A stretch of 64,000 bases of DNA from Acinetobacter suaedae (GTDB taxonomy: Bacteria; Pseudomonadota; Gammaproteobacteria; Pseudomonadales; Moraxellaceae): the NCBI RefSeq assembly GCF_008630915.1, contig NZ_CP043909.1, positions 806,001 to 870,000 on the forward strand. Reading direction: 5' to 3'. Under the pieces are notes generated by a model, which was not told the DNA's origin, did not search any database, and worked only from the letters and a program-made list of their open reading frames with translations. The position numbers and the translations under genes were made by a program. The first letter of the stretch is position 1. Each line of letters opens with the position of its first letter. This document shows, piece after piece, positions 38,058-49,537 of the stretch.

Positions 38058-38422
38058 TGAAAAGTGCTACAGGTTTAACAGGTTCAGGTTCTCGCGATTG
38101 GTATATCCAACGTGTTAGTGCTGTGGTTTTAGCTGCATACACCGTCGTGATTCTAGGCTGGATTCTATGTAACAGTGGATTCGGTTACGAACAATGGGCA
38201 GGCTTTATGCTGACTTTGCCAATGAAGATTTTCTCTTTATTAGCCGTTCTATCACTCGTTGCTCATGCATGGATTGGAATGTGGCAAGTTTTTACTGACT
38301 ATGTAACGACTCGTCAAATGGGGCCTTCGGCTTCAGGTTTACGCCTTGTATTGACTTCTGCTGTCATTATTTCAGTGTTCGTGTACGCAATCTGGGGTAT
38401 CCAGATTTTCTGGGCAAATTGA
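38057..38422 (+). CDS. sdhD: Succinate dehydrogenase hydrophobic anchor subunit
   Basis: A 121-residue second anchor with three transmembrane helices; SGSRDWYIQRVSAVVLAAYT near the start, and HAWIGMWQVFTDYV near residues 73-86 with the heme and quinone region. The start is the ATG that overlaps the sdhC stop (TAATG), so translation is coupled. An ATG at 38042 inside sdhC is less likely. Confidence 0.95.
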   Translation: MKSATGLTGSGSRDWYIQRVSAVVLAAYTVVILGWILCNSGFGYEQWAGFMLTLPMKIFSLLAVLSLVAHAWIGMWQVFTDYVTTRQMGPSASGLRLVLTSAVIISVFVYAIWGIQIFWAN

Positions 38423-38434
38423 TAGGAAGAGATC

Positions 38435-40327
38435 ATGGCAACTACCCCTAAAGAAAATTATTCAAATATTCAGACCTTATCATTCGACGCTGTGATTGTT
38501 GGTGGTGGTGGTTCTGGTATGCGTGCAGCTTATCAACTTGCTCAAGCAGGTTTAAAAGTTGCAGTATTAACTAAAGTATTCCCAACACGTTCACATACTG
38601 TTGCTGCTCAAGGTGGTATTGGTGCGTCGTTAGGTAACATGCAAGAAGATAACTGGCACTATCACTTTTATGACACCGTAAAAGGTTCTGACTGGTTAGG
38701 TGATCAGGACGCTATCGAGTTCATGACGCGTGAAGCGCCAAAAGTTGTTTATGAGCTTGAGCACTTAGGTATGCCGTTTGACCGTAACGAAGATGGTACG
38801 ATCTATCAACGTCCATTTGGTGGTCACTCTGCAAACTATGGTGAAAAAGCGGTTCCACGTGCTTGTGCTGCTGCTGACCGTACTGGGCATGCATTGCTTC
38901 ATACGCTTTATCAAAGCAACGTGAAAATGGGTACTCAGTTCTTCGTTGAATGGATTGCATTAGATTTAATCCGTAATGAGGAAGGTGATGTACTTGGTGT
39001 AACGGCGTACGATCAAGAAACAGGTAATATTGCAGTATTCCAAGCGAAAGCAACATTATTTGCTACAGGTGGTGCGGGTCGCGTGTACCGTGCATCAACA
39101 AATGCTTATATCAACACTGGTGACGGTCTTGGTATGGCTGCACGTGCGGGTATTCCACTTCAAGATATGGAATTCTGGCAATTCCACCCAACAGGTGTTG
39201 CAGGCGCAGGTGTATTGTTGACTGAAGGTTGTCGTGGTGAAGGTGGTATCCTTCGTAATAAAGACGGCGAACCATTCATGGAGCGTTATGCACCAACTTT
39301 AAAAGACTTGGCACCGCGTGATTTCGTATCGCGTTCAATGGACCAAGAGATTAAAGAAGGTCGTGGTTGCGGTCCTAAAGGTGATTATATCTTATTAGAT
39401 ATGACACACTTAGGTGCTGAAACGATTATGAAACGTCTTCCATCTGTATTTGAGATTGGTAAGAAGTTTGCAAACGTTGACTGTACCAAAGAGCCAATTC
39501 CTGTTGTACCAACAATCCATTATCAAATGGGTGGTATTCCAACCAATATTCATGGTCAAGTGGTTGTGCCGCATGGTGTTGAAGAAGGTGAATTCTCTGC
39601 GCATTATGATAAAGATACTAAAGAGTATTCTTATAAAGGTACGCGTGACTATGTGAAGCCTGTAAAAGGTTTCTATGCAATTGGTGAGTGTTCTTGCGTA
39701 TCTGTACATGGTGCAAACCGTTTAGGTACGAACTCTTTGCTTGACCTTGTAGTGTTTGGTAAAGCTGCTGGTGAACATATCATTGATTATGTAACTAAGC
39801 ATCACGGTGATGATTATGCACCATTACCAAACGATGTGTTAGAAAACACATTGGCACGTGTGCGTAAATTAGATGACTCTACATCTGGTGAAAATGCACA
39901 AGAAGTTGCTGATGCGATTCGTGACATCGTACAAGATCATGCTGGTGTATTCCGTACACAAGCGTTGCTTGATAAAGGTGTAAAAGAGATCCTTGCAATT
40001 GAATCACGTGTTCGCAATATTCACTTGAAAGACAAATCTAAAGTATTTAACACTGCACGTGTTGAAGCATTAGAGGTTGAAAACTTGTATGAAGTTGCTA
40101 AAGCAACCTTGATTTCTGCTGCTGCTCGTAAAGAGTGTCGTGGTGCGCATACAGTTGTTGACTATGAGTTAGCACCTGATCACCCAACTTATTCTTACGG
40201 CCGTCGTGATGATGAGTGGATGAAGCATACATTATGGTACTCATCAGACAACCGTCTTGAATATAAGCCAGTACGTTTCAGCCCATTAACGGTTGAAGCA
40301 ATTGAACCAAAACCACGTACATTCTAA
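38435..40327 (+). CDS. sdhA: Succinate dehydrogenase flavoprotein subunit
   Basis: A 630-residue catalytic subunit that oxidises succinate to fumarate with covalent FAD. FAD-binding VIVGGGGSGMRAAYQLA near residues 20-36, the FAD-attachment His in TRSHTVAAQGG near residues 50-60, HPTG near residue 250, and substrate-site RGEGGILRN near residues 263-271. Full length. Gap of 12 nt after sdhD. Confidence 0.97.
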   Translation: MATTPKENYSNIQTLSFDAVIVGGGGSGMRAAYQLAQAGLKVAVLTKVFPTRSHTVAAQGGIGASLGNMQEDNWHYHFYDTVKGSDWLGDQDAIEFMTREAPKVVYELEHLGMPFDRNEDGTIYQRPFGGHSANYGEKAVPRACAAADRTGHALLHTLYQSNVKMGTQFFVEWIALDLIRNEEGDVLGVTAYDQETGNIAVFQAKATLFATGGAGRVYRASTNAYINTGDGLGMAARAGIPLQDMEFWQFHPTGVAGAGVLLTEGCRGEGGILRNKDGEPFMERYAPTLKDLAPRDFVSRSMDQEIKEGRGCGPKGDYILLDMTHLGAETIMKRLPSVFEIGKKFANVDCTKEPIPVVPTIHYQMGGIPTNIHGQVVVPHGVEEGEFSAHYDKDTKEYSYKGTRDYVKPVKGFYAIGECSCVSVHGANRLGTNSLLDLVVFGKAAGEHIIDYVTKHHGDDYAPLPNDVLENTLARVRKLDDSTSGENAQEVADAIRDIVQDHAGVFRTQALLDKGVKEILAIESRVRNIHLKDKSKVFNTARVEALEVENLYEVAKATLISAAARKECRGAHTVVDYELAPDHPTYSYGRRDDEWMKHTLWYSSDNRLEYKPVRFSPLTVEAIEPKPRTF

Positions 40328-40341
40328 TCGGGAGAACAAAG

Positions 40342-41052
40342 ATGAGTAGAGGCACTCGTACATTCGAAATCTACCGCTACGATCCTGATAAGGATAAAGC
40401 GCCGTACATGCAAACTTTCAAACTTGAGTTAACGGATAAGCATCGTATGTTGCTTGATGCGTTACTTGCGTTGAAAGTTCAAGATGAGACATTGACATTC
40501 CGTCGCTCATGCCGTGAAGGTATTTGTGGTTCGGATGGTGTAAACATCAATGGTAAAAATGGTTTGGCTTGTTTATGGAATTTAAACGACTTACCAGAGA
40601 AAATTGTGATTCGTCCTTTACCTGGTTTACCAGTGGTAAAAGACTTGGTTGTAGATATGAATCAGTTCTACGATCAATATAACAAGATTCAACCATTCTT
40701 GATTAATAACCAGCCAGCTCCAGCTAAAGAGCGTTTACAATCTCAAGCTGAGCGCGAGCATTTAGATGGTTTGTATGAATGTATTCTTTGTGCATGTTGT
40801 TCAACATCATGCCCATCATTCTGGTGGAACCCTGATAAGTTCCTAGGACCATCTGCATTGTTAAATGCATATCGCTTTATCATTGATTCTCGTGATACAG
40901 CAACGCAAGAACGTTTGGCTCGATTGGATGATCCATTCTCTTTGTTCCGTTGTAAGGGAATCATGAACTGTGTATCTGTATGTCCTAAAGGTTTAAACCC
41001 GACAAAGGCAATTGGTCACATTCGTAATATGTTGTTGGATCAAGCGGGTTAA
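40342..41052 (+). CDS. sdhB: Succinate dehydrogenase iron-sulfur subunit
   Basis: A 236-residue subunit that passes electrons from FAD to quinone. The 2Fe-2S domain carries CREGICGSDGV near residues 56-66 and a later Cys; the 4Fe-4S/3Fe-4S domain carries CILCACCSTSCPSFWW near residues 147-162 and CKGIMNCVSVCPKGLNP near residues 204-220. Follows sdhA by 14 nt. A terminator comes 18 nt after the stop, so sdhCDAB is one operon. Confidence 0.97.
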   Translation: MSRGTRTFEIYRYDPDKDKAPYMQTFKLELTDKHRMLLDALLALKVQDETLTFRRSCREGICGSDGVNINGKNGLACLWNLNDLPEKIVIRPLPGLPVVKDLVVDMNQFYDQYNKIQPFLINNQPAPAKERLQSQAEREHLDGLYECILCACCSTSCPSFWWNPDKFLGPSALLNAYRFIIDSRDTATQERLARLDDPFSLFRCKGIMNCVSVCPKGLNPTKAIGHIRNMLLDQAG

Positions 41053-41070
41053 TTCGTTTTTCTCGCGAGA

Positions 41071-41102
41071 AAAAAAGAGGCTTTTTTAAAGGCCTCTTTT
41101 TT
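41071..41102 (+). terminator. Terminator of sdhCDAB
   Basis: AAAAAAGAGGC/GCCTCTTTTTT stem with a 10-nt loop. Confidence 0.85.
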
Positions 41103-41341
41103 ATTATATGGGGTGTTTTGTTAAGTTGGGAGGTGTGGAAGTCGTTATTAGTTTTAGTGTTAAACTAAATGCATAAAATGAATTGAATTGATTTTTGCTT
41201 TATTTTTAATCGGTGTGCGTGAAGTTTGTGCAAGAATTGTAGCGATTGTTAAACTTTGGTCGATAAAAGCGCAACTTTCATAAAAAGGGCGGTATATTAG
41301 AGCATAATTTGTTGTATGTATTTCGCTGCTTTATAGATGGT

Positions 41342-41443
41342 ATGTGTCAAAAAAATCAATCCGAGCTTGATAACATGTTAGCATTTCTGCCACAGCTAAA
41401 AGCCAAAAATGAGCGTATCCTTGATATAGAGGAAATTGCTTAA
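41342..41443 (+). CDS. Possible small ORF ahead of sucA (33 codons)
   Basis: ATG to TAA encodes 33 residues with a protein-like composition (MCQKNQSELDNMLAF at the start, ending ILDIEEIA). Only weak ribosome-site sequence is visible and there is no homology that I recognise. It may be a conserved small protein, a leader peptide, a gene remnant or chance. Confidence 0.3.
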   Translation: MCQKNQSELDNMLAFLPQLKAKNERILDIEEIA

Positions 41444-41749
41444 TTTAGAGCTTAAATATTTTTGCGGAAAAGTTATTTTAGAAAAGTTAAAAAAATATTT
41501 AATTTTTCTAAAATGATTTGCAAAAAATTGCTCGATTCTATCGAGTATAAGAATGAGTTATGTGCCTTGCGTTCAGAGGTGCATAGCTCATTTATTACAT
41601 CAAAGGATTACTCCTGATGTGTAGTAATGATGACCTAAGGTCGAAAGATCTTGGGCGGTAGTGTCTTGTTACCAATTTGACATTATGAATCATGGGTATG
41701 CTTAAAAGGCAGCCCTAATTATTTTTTGCAATAGGAAATGGGTCCAAAA

Positions 41750-44590
41750 ATGCAAGAAGTTGCTGACGCGCTGCGTCTTGACACTGAACTTTCTGCTGAT
41801 AGTGCAGCTTATATTGAAGATCTTTACGAGCTGTACCTATCATCGCCAACTTTAGTTTCTGAAGATTGGCGTGAATACTTCGACAAATACCCTAAAGGTG
41901 ATCAACCACACGGTAATGTACGCGAACAGTTCCTTTTGTTAGGACGTAATGCGAATCGAGTACAACCAATGGTACAAAGTACCGTAAGTACAGAGCATGA
42001 GCGTCGTCAAATTGGTGTTTTACAACTCATCGCTGCTTATCGTAACCGTGGTCATCAAAAAGCTAAACTCGATCCATTAGGTCTTGCGAAACGTGAAGAA
42101 GTTCCAGACCTCGATTTATCAGCTCACGGTCTAACCAAATCAGACCTAGATACAGTATTCAATACTGGTAATCTCGCAATTGGCAAAGCAGAAGCAACAT
42201 TGTCTGAAATGATTGAGGCAATGGAAGCGATTTACTGCAGTTCAATTGGTGCAGAATATATGCATATCGTTGACACGAAAGAAAAGCGTTGGATTCAACA
42301 ACGTTTAGAAAGCGTGCGCGGTAAATTTAATTTCACCAATGATCAGAAAAAAGGCTTCTTAGAGCGTTTAACTGCTGCGGAAGGTCTAGAAAAGTATCTA
42401 GGTAACAAATTCGTTGGTGCGAAGCGTTTTGGCGTAGAGGGCGGTGAGTCTTTTATCCCAATGATGAACGAAATCATTCAACGTGCGGGTAGTGTTGGTT
42501 GTAAAGAAGTCGTGATTGGTATGCCACACCGTGGTCGTCTCAACCTTCTTGTCAACATTATGGGTAAAAACCCAGCTGACTTATTTGGTGAGTTTGAAGG
42601 GAAGAGCCTGCATAAAAAAGGTTCTGGTGATGTGAAGTATCACCAAGGCTTCTCTTCGAATGTCATGACACCAGGCGGTGAAGTTCACTTGGCACTTGCA
42701 TTTAACCCATCACACTTGGAAATCGTTGGTCCAGTGGTTGAAGGTTCTGTACGTGCGCGTCAAGTACGTCGTAAAGACATTGGTGGTGATGATGTACTTC
42801 CTGTGATTGTTCACGGTGATGCGGCATTCGCAGGTCAAGGTGTTAACCAAGAAACCTTCCAAATGTCACAGACACGTGGCTATACAGTCGGTGGTACGGT
42901 TCATATCGTGATCAACAACCAAGTTGGTTTTACCACATCTGATCCACGTGATACACGTTCGACTGAATATTGTACTGACGTTGCTAAAATGATTCAGGCT
43001 CCGATTTTCCATGTGAATGGTGATGATCCTGAAGCTGTTATTTTCGCGACTCAACTTGCACATGATTTCCGTCATGAGTTCCGCAAAGATGTGATTTTAG
43101 ACTTGTTCTGTTATCGTCGTCGTGGTCATAATGAAGCTGATGAGCCATCTGCGACTCAGCCATTGATGTATCAAGTCATTAATAAAAAAGCGACTACACG
43201 CACTTTATACGCTGACCAATTGGTACAAGAAAAAATTCTTGATCGTGCAAGTGCGGATCAAATGATTGAAGATTATCGCTCTGATTTAGAAGCAGGTAAT
43301 CATGTTGCCAATGCATTGGTTCGCCAACCAAACAAACATATGTTTGTTGATTGGACACCTTATTTGGGTCACGAATATACTGATGTTTGGGATACAACAT
43401 TCAATATTGATCGTTTGAAAGAGCTTGGTAAAACGATGAATACATTGCCTGAAGGCTTTGTGTTACAGCGTCAAGTTCAGAAAGTGATTGATGATCGCGT
43501 TAAAATGCAAACTGGTGAAATGCCACTCAACTGGGGTGCGGCTGAAACTTTAGCTTATGCAACTTTACTTGATGATGGTTTCTTGGTTCGTATTACAGGT
43601 GAAGACGTTGGTCGTGGTACATTCTCTCACCGTCACGCTAAGTTACATAACCAAGTGGATGGATCTGTTTACATTCCACTGTGTCACATTAAAGAAAATC
43701 AACCACGTGTTGCGGTTTATGACTCTTTATTGTCAGAAGAAGCTGTACTTGCTTTTGAATATGGCTATGCCACAACTTTGCCAAAAAGTTTAATTGTTTG
43801 GGAAGCGCAATTTGGTGACTTCGCAAACTGTGCACAAGTTGTAATTGACCAATTCATCGCTTCTGGTGAAACCAAGTGGGAGCGTGTATGTGGTTTAACG
43901 ATGTTGTTACCACATGGTTATGAAGGTCAAGGTCCAGAGCATTCATCTGCACGTTTAGAGCGTTTCTTGCAGCTTTGTGCAGAAGACAATATGCAAGTGA
44001 TTACACCAACAACACCAGCACAAATTTTCCATGCGTTACGTCGTCAGGCTGTTCGTCCAATCCGTAAGCCGATGATCGTGATGTCACCGAAATCTTTATT
44101 ACGTCACAAACTTGCTGTTTCATCTTTAGATGAATTGGCAAACGGTTCATTCCAAACTGTGATCGATGAAGTGGATCAAATCAACAAAGCTGATGTCACT
44201 CGTTTAGTGCTTTGTGGTGGTAAGGTTTATTACGATTTACTCGAAAAGCGTCGTGAGCTTGGTTTAAACCATATTGCGCTTGTTCGTATCGAGCAATTGT
44301 ATCCTTATCCAGAACAGCGCTTAGCTGAAGTGATGGCTCAGTATCCAAACATCGAAGAACTTGTTTGGGCACAAGAAGAACCGAAGAACCAGGGCGCTTG
44401 GTTATTCATCGTTCCTCGTTTGTATGAAGACGTTCTTAAATCTGGTAAACAAATTCGTATTAGCTATGCTGGTCGTGAAGCATCTGCCGCACCTGCTTGT
44501 GGCTCGCCTTACCTGCATGCAAAACAACAAGCTCAGCTTATCAACGACGCACTTGCGATTGAAGTTGAACAATCAGGAGATTCTAAATAA
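41750..44590 (+). CDS. sucA: 2-oxoglutarate dehydrogenase E1 component
   Basis: A 946-residue thiamine-diphosphate enzyme that decarboxylates 2-oxoglutarate. The E1 N-terminal segment ([15 protein letters not shown] near residues 20-34) holds the part that binds E2. The active-site [17 protein letters not shown] is near residue 260 and the ThDP/Mg motif [19 protein letters not shown] is near residue 361. ATG 41750 (MQEVADAL) is preferred; an ATG four codons earlier (41738) has its ribosome site too close. The stop overlaps sucB by one base. Confidence 0.95.
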   Translation: MQEVADALRLDTELSADSAAYIEDLYELYLSSPTLVSEDWREYFDKYPKGDQPHGNVREQFLLLGRNANRVQPMVQSTVSTEHERRQIGVLQLIAAYRNRGHQKAKLDPLGLAKREEVPDLDLSAHGLTKSDLDTVFNTGNLAIGKAEATLSEMIEAMEAIYCSSIGAEYMHIVDTKEKRWIQQRLESVRGKFNFTNDQKKGFLERLTAAEGLEKYLGNKFVGAKRFGVEGGESFIPMMNEIIQRAGSVGCKEVVIGMPHRGRLNLLVNIMGKNPADLFGEFEGKSLHKKGSGDVKYHQGFSSNVMTPGGEVHLALAFNPSHLEIVGPVVEGSVRARQVRRKDIGGDDVLPVIVHGDAAFAGQGVNQETFQMSQTRGYTVGGTVHIVINNQVGFTTSDPRDTRSTEYCTDVAKMIQAPIFHVNGDDPEAVIFATQLAHDFRHEFRKDVILDLFCYRRRGHNEADEPSATQPLMYQVINKKATTRTLYADQLVQEKILDRASADQMIEDYRSDLEAGNHVANALVRQPNKHMFVDWTPYLGHEYTDVWDTTFNIDRLKELGKTMNTLPEGFVLQRQVQKVIDDRVKMQTGEMPLNWGAAETLAYATLLDDGFLVRITGEDVGRGTFSHRHAKLHNQVDGSVYIPLCHIKENQPRVAVYDSLLSEEAVLAFEYGYATTLPKSLIVWEAQFGDFANCAQVVIDQFIASGETKWERVCGLTMLLPHGYEGQGPEHSSARLERFLQLCAEDNMQVITPTTPAQIFHALRRQAVRPIRKPMIVMSPKSLLRHKLAVSSLDELANGSFQTVIDEVDQINKADVTRLVLCGGKVYYDLLEKRRELGLNHIALVRIEQLYPYPEQRLAEVMAQYPNIEELVWAQEEPKNQGAWLFIVPRLYEDVLKSGKQIRISYAGREASAAPACGSPYLHAKQQAQLINDALAIEVEQSGDSK

Positions 44591-45771
44591 TGGCAACCGA
44601 AATTAAAGCACCGGTATTTCCAGAGTCAGTTGCTGACGGTACGATCGCAACTTGGCACAAGAAAGTAGGTGAACCTGTATCACGTGATGAAGTGATCTGT
44701 GACATTGAAACCGATAAAGTTGTTTTAGAAGTGGTTGCTCCAGCTGATGGTAGCTTAGTTGCAATCGTTAAAGATGAAGGTGATACCGTTCTTTCTGACG
44801 AAGTTATCGCACAATTCGAAGCTGGTGCTGTTTCTGCGGCTGCTCCTGAAGCTGCTGCACCAGCAGAAGCGGCACCAGCTGCACCTGCTGCTGCGTCAAC
44901 TCAACCAGTTGATCAAAACCAAGCGCCTGCAGTTCGTAAAGCGTTATCTGAAACAGGTATCAATGCTGCTGATGTCCAAGGTACTGGCCGTGGTGGTCGC
45001 ATCACCAAAGAAGATGTTGCAAACCATAAACCAGCTGCATCAGTTCAACCATTAAGCGTTGCTGTAGGTGAGCGCATCGAGAAACGTGTTCCAATGACTC
45101 GTTTACGTAAGCGTGTTGCTGAACGTTTATTGGCTGCTACACAACAAACTGCAATGTTAACAACGTTCAACGAAGTTAACATGAAGCCAATCATGGAAAT
45201 GCGTAAGCAATATAAAGATGCTTTCGAAAAACGTCATGGTGCTCGTTTAGGCTTTATGTCTTTCTTTGTTAAAGCAGCAACTGAAGCGTTAAAGCGTTAC
45301 CCAGCTGTAAACGCATCTATTGATGGTGATGATATCGTTTATCACGGTTTCTATGACATCGGTGTTGCTGTATCAAGTGACCGTGGTCTAGTTGTGCCTA
45401 TCCTTCGTGATACTGATCGCATGAACTATGCTGAAGTTGAAAGCGGTATCGCTGCTTATGCTGGTAAAGCACGTGAAGGTAAACTATCGATTGAAGAAAT
45501 GACAGGCGGTACGTTCACAATTACTAATGGTGGTACGTTCGGTTCATTGCTTTCAACGCCGATCTTAAACCAACCACAAACTGCGATTTTGGGTATGCAT
45601 AAAATCCAAGAACGTCCAATGGCTGTGAATGGTCAAGTTGAAATCTTGCCAATGATGTACTTAGCACTTTCTTATGACCACCGTTTAATCGATGGTAAAG
45701 AAGCTGTAGGTTTCTTGGTAACAATCAAAGAATTGTTAGAAGAGCCAGCTAAACTCATTCTTGATCTTTAA
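44590..45771 (+). CDS. sucB: Dihydrolipoyllysine-residue succinyltransferase (E2 of the 2-oxoglutarate complex)
   Basis: A 393-residue E2. A single lipoyl domain (residues 1-77) has lipoyl-Lys motif ETDKVVLEV near residues 40-48. An Ala/Pro-rich linker follows (about 85-105), then the E3/E1-binding domain (about 110-147, [20 protein letters not shown]), then the catalytic core with [16 protein letters not shown] near residues 362-377, including the His and Asp of the active site. Start ATG overlaps the sucA stop, so translation is coupled. Confidence 0.97.
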   Translation: MATEIKAPVFPESVADGTIATWHKKVGEPVSRDEVICDIETDKVVLEVVAPADGSLVAIVKDEGDTVLSDEVIAQFEAGAVSAAAPEAAAPAEAAPAAPAAASTQPVDQNQAPAVRKALSETGINAADVQGTGRGGRITKEDVANHKPAASVQPLSVAVGERIEKRVPMTRLRKRVAERLLAATQQTAMLTTFNEVNMKPIMEMRKQYKDAFEKRHGARLGFMSFFVKAATEALKRYPAVNASIDGDDIVYHGFYDIGVAVSSDRGLVVPILRDTDRMNYAEVESGIAAYAGKAREGKLSIEEMTGGTFTITNGGTFGSLLSTPILNQPQTAILGMHKIQERPMAVNGQVEILPMMYLALSYDHRLIDGKEAVGFLVTIKELLEEPAKLILDL

Positions 45772-45788
45772 TACTACAAATATTGCCT

Positions 45789-47264
<1,476 letters not shown>

Positions 47265-47266
47265 AC

Positions 47267-47293
47267 AAAAAGTGTGGCTTGCCACACTTTTTT
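47267..47293 (+). terminator. Terminator of the sucAB-lpd operon
   Basis: AAAAGTGTGG/CCACACTTTT stem with loop CTTG and a T-run, immediately after the lpd stop. sucCD starts about 108 nt later and probably has its own promoter. Confidence 0.85.
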
Positions 47294-47400
47294 AAATGAT
47301 GATGATGGTCTTATTTAGACTTTCATTTACTCAATATGTAGCAGCCCAGCTCTAAAAACAACTGGGCTGTATCACACCAAACAACATAGTAGGTAACTAA

Positions 47401-48567
47401 ATGAACTTACATGAGTATCAAGCTAAAGCGTTATTGAAAGAATACGGAATGCCAGTACAAGAAGGTATCTTGGCAACCAATGCAGACGAAGCAGTTGCTG
47501 CATTTGAACAGCTTGGTGGTAAATTCGCTGTAATGAAAGCGCAAGTTCATGCGGGCGGTCGTGGTAAGGCTGGCGGTGTTAAAGTTGCAAAATCTAAAGA
47601 AGATGTTATCGAATTCGCGAACAACATCATTGGTACTCGTCTTGTAACGTATCAAACAGATGCAAATGGTCAACCAGTAAACAGCATCATTGTTGCTGAA
47701 GACGTTTACCCAGTTGAGCGTGAGCTTTATTTGGGTGCGGTTGTAGACCGTTCTAGCCGTCGTATTACTTTCATGGCTTCTACCGAAGGTGGTGTAGAAA
47801 TCGAGAAAGTTGCTGAAGAAACTCCTGAAAAAATCATCAAAGTTGAAGTTGATCCATTAGTTGGTTTACAACCATTCCAAGCACGTGAAGTTGCGTTTGC
47901 TTTGGGTTTGAAAGACAAGCAAATCGGTCAATTTGTAAAAATCATGACAGCTGCTTACCAAGCATTTGTTGAAAATGATTTTGCTTTATTTGAAATTAAC
48001 CCACTTTCAGTTCGTGAAAATGGCGAAATTTTATGTGTAGACGCAAAAGTAGGTATCGACTCTAACGCGCTTTACCGTTTACCTAAAGTTGCTGCTTTAC
48101 GTGACAAATCTCAAGAGAATGAGCGTGAATTAAAAGCATCTGAATTTGATCTTAACTATGTTGCTTTAGAAGGTAACATCGGTTGTATGGTGAACGGTGC
48201 TGGTCTTGCAATGGCAACTATGGACATCATTAAACTTTATGGTGGTCAGCCTGCAAACTTCCTTGACGTTGGTGGCGGCGCAACTAAAGAGCGCGTAATC
48301 GAAGCGTTTAAAATCATCCTTGCCGATACTTCTGTACAAGGTGTTTTAATCAACATCTTCGGTGGTATCGTACGTTGTGACATGATTGCTGAAGCAATTA
48401 TTGCAGCGGTTCAAGAAGTAAATGTAACTGTACCAGTTGTTGTTCGTTTAGAAGGTAACAACGCTGAGTTAGGTGCGAAATTACTTGATGAATCTGGTTT
48501 GAAATTAATTTCTGCGAACGGTTTGTCTGATGCCGCAGAAAAAGTTGTAGCTGCAGTTAAAGCGTAA
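47401..48567 (+). CDS. sucC: Succinyl-CoA synthetase beta subunit
   Basis: A 388-residue subunit that binds ATP or GDP and CoA partner. ATP-grasp domain in residues 1-240 ([19 protein letters not shown], then [18 protein letters not shown] near residue 45) and C-terminal flavodoxin-like half with [12 protein letters not shown] near residue 325. The nucleotide choice is not settled by eye. The stop is 12 nt before sucD. Confidence 0.97.
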   Translation: MNLHEYQAKALLKEYGMPVQEGILATNADEAVAAFEQLGGKFAVMKAQVHAGGRGKAGGVKVAKSKEDVIEFANNIIGTRLVTYQTDANGQPVNSIIVAEDVYPVERELYLGAVVDRSSRRITFMASTEGGVEIEKVAEETPEKIIKVEVDPLVGLQPFQAREVAFALGLKDKQIGQFVKIMTAAYQAFVENDFALFEINPLSVRENGEILCVDAKVGIDSNALYRLPKVAALRDKSQENERELKASEFDLNYVALEGNIGCMVNGAGLAMATMDIIKLYGGQPANFLDVGGGATKERVIEAFKIILADTSVQGVLINIFGGIVRCDMIAEAIIAAVQEVNVTVPVVVRLEGNNAELGAKLLDESGLKLISANGLSDAAEKVVAAVKA

Positions 48568-48579
48568 GGAGTATCAATC

Positions 48580-49470
48580 ATGAGCGTATTAATTAATAAA
48601 GACACTAAAGTATTGGTACAAGGTTTTACTGGTAAAAACGGTACTTTCCACTCTGCACAAGCTTTAGACTACGGTACAAAAGTTGTTGGTGGTGTTACTC
48701 CAGGTAAAGGTGGAACAACTCACCTTGACCTACCTGTATTCAACACAATGAAAGAAGCGGTTCGTGAAACTCAAGCTGATGCTTCTGTTATCTATGTACC
48801 AGCTCCATTCGTTTTAGATTCAATCGTTGAAGCGGTTGATTCAGGTGTTGGCTTGATCGTTGTGATCACTGAAGGTGTTCCAACAATCGACATGCTTAAA
48901 GCTAAACGCTACTTAGAAACTAACGGTAACGGTACTCGTTTAGTTGGTCCTAACTGCCCAGGCGTGATCACTCCGGGCGAATGTAAGATTGGTATTATGC
49001 CTGGTCACATTCACCAACCAGGTCGTATTGGTATCATCTCACGTTCAGGTACATTGACTTATGAAGCTGTTGCTCAAACAACTAAGCTTGGTTTAGGTCA
49101 ATCTACTTGTATCGGTATCGGTGGTGACCCAATCCCAGGTATGAACCAAATCGAAGCACTTCAATTGTTCCAAGACGATCCAGATACTGATGCAATCATC
49201 ATGATCGGTGAGATCGGTGGTACAGCGGAAGAAGAAGCAGCTGAATTCATCAAATCTAACGTGACTAAGCCTGTAGTCGGTTACATCGCTGGTGTAACTG
49301 CGCCTAAAGGTAAGCGTATGGGTCACGCTGGTGCGATCATTTCTGGTGGTCAAGGTACTGCTGAAGAGAAATTCGCTGCATTTGAAAAAGCAGGTATGGC
49401 TTACACTCGTAGCCCAGCTGAGCTTGGTTCAACAATGATGCAAGTATTGAAAGAGAAAGGTTTAGCATAA
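48580..49470 (+). CDS. sucD: Succinyl-CoA synthetase alpha subunit
   Basis: A 296-residue subunit with the phosphorylated His in [17 protein letters not shown] near residues 246-262. The N-terminal CoA-binding Rossmann part has [21 protein letters not shown]-type ribosome site precedes ATG. It ends the TCA cluster and a strong terminator follows. Confidence 0.97.
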   Translation: MSVLINKDTKVLVQGFTGKNGTFHSAQALDYGTKVVGGVTPGKGGTTHLDLPVFNTMKEAVRETQADASVIYVPAPFVLDSIVEAVDSGVGLIVVITEGVPTIDMLKAKRYLETNGNGTRLVGPNCPGVITPGECKIGIMPGHIHQPGRIGIISRSGTLTYEAVAQTTKLGLGQSTCIGIGGDPIPGMNQIEALQLFQDDPDTDAIIMIGEIGGTAEEEAAEFIKSNVTKPVVGYIAGVTAPKGKRMGHAGAIISGGQGTAEEKFAAFEKAGMAYTRSPAELGSTMMQVLKEKGLA

Positions 49471-49490
49471 TTCGTTAGATTTTAATCTTT

Positions 49491-49522
49491 AAAAAACCCC
49501 AATGGAAACATTGGGGTTTTTT
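49491..49522. terminator. Bidirectional terminator between sucD and the flotillin gene
   Basis: AAAAAACCCCAATG and CATTGGGGTTTTTT form a perfect 14-bp stem with loop GAAA. Confidence 0.9.
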
Positions 49523-49537
49523 AATAGATCAAAATGC

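Larger units (their letters stand above)
41053..41749. other. Intergenic region sdhB - sucA
   Basis: This gap of about 700 bp starts with the sdhB terminator. It holds a 33-codon ORF at 41342-41443 and an AT-rich block. Then a 100-base stretch before sucA has several short inverted segments, such as CATAACTC/GTGCATAGCTC pieces, that may form a leader. A TATATT stands at 41293-41298 but has no clear -35. Confidence 0.5.
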
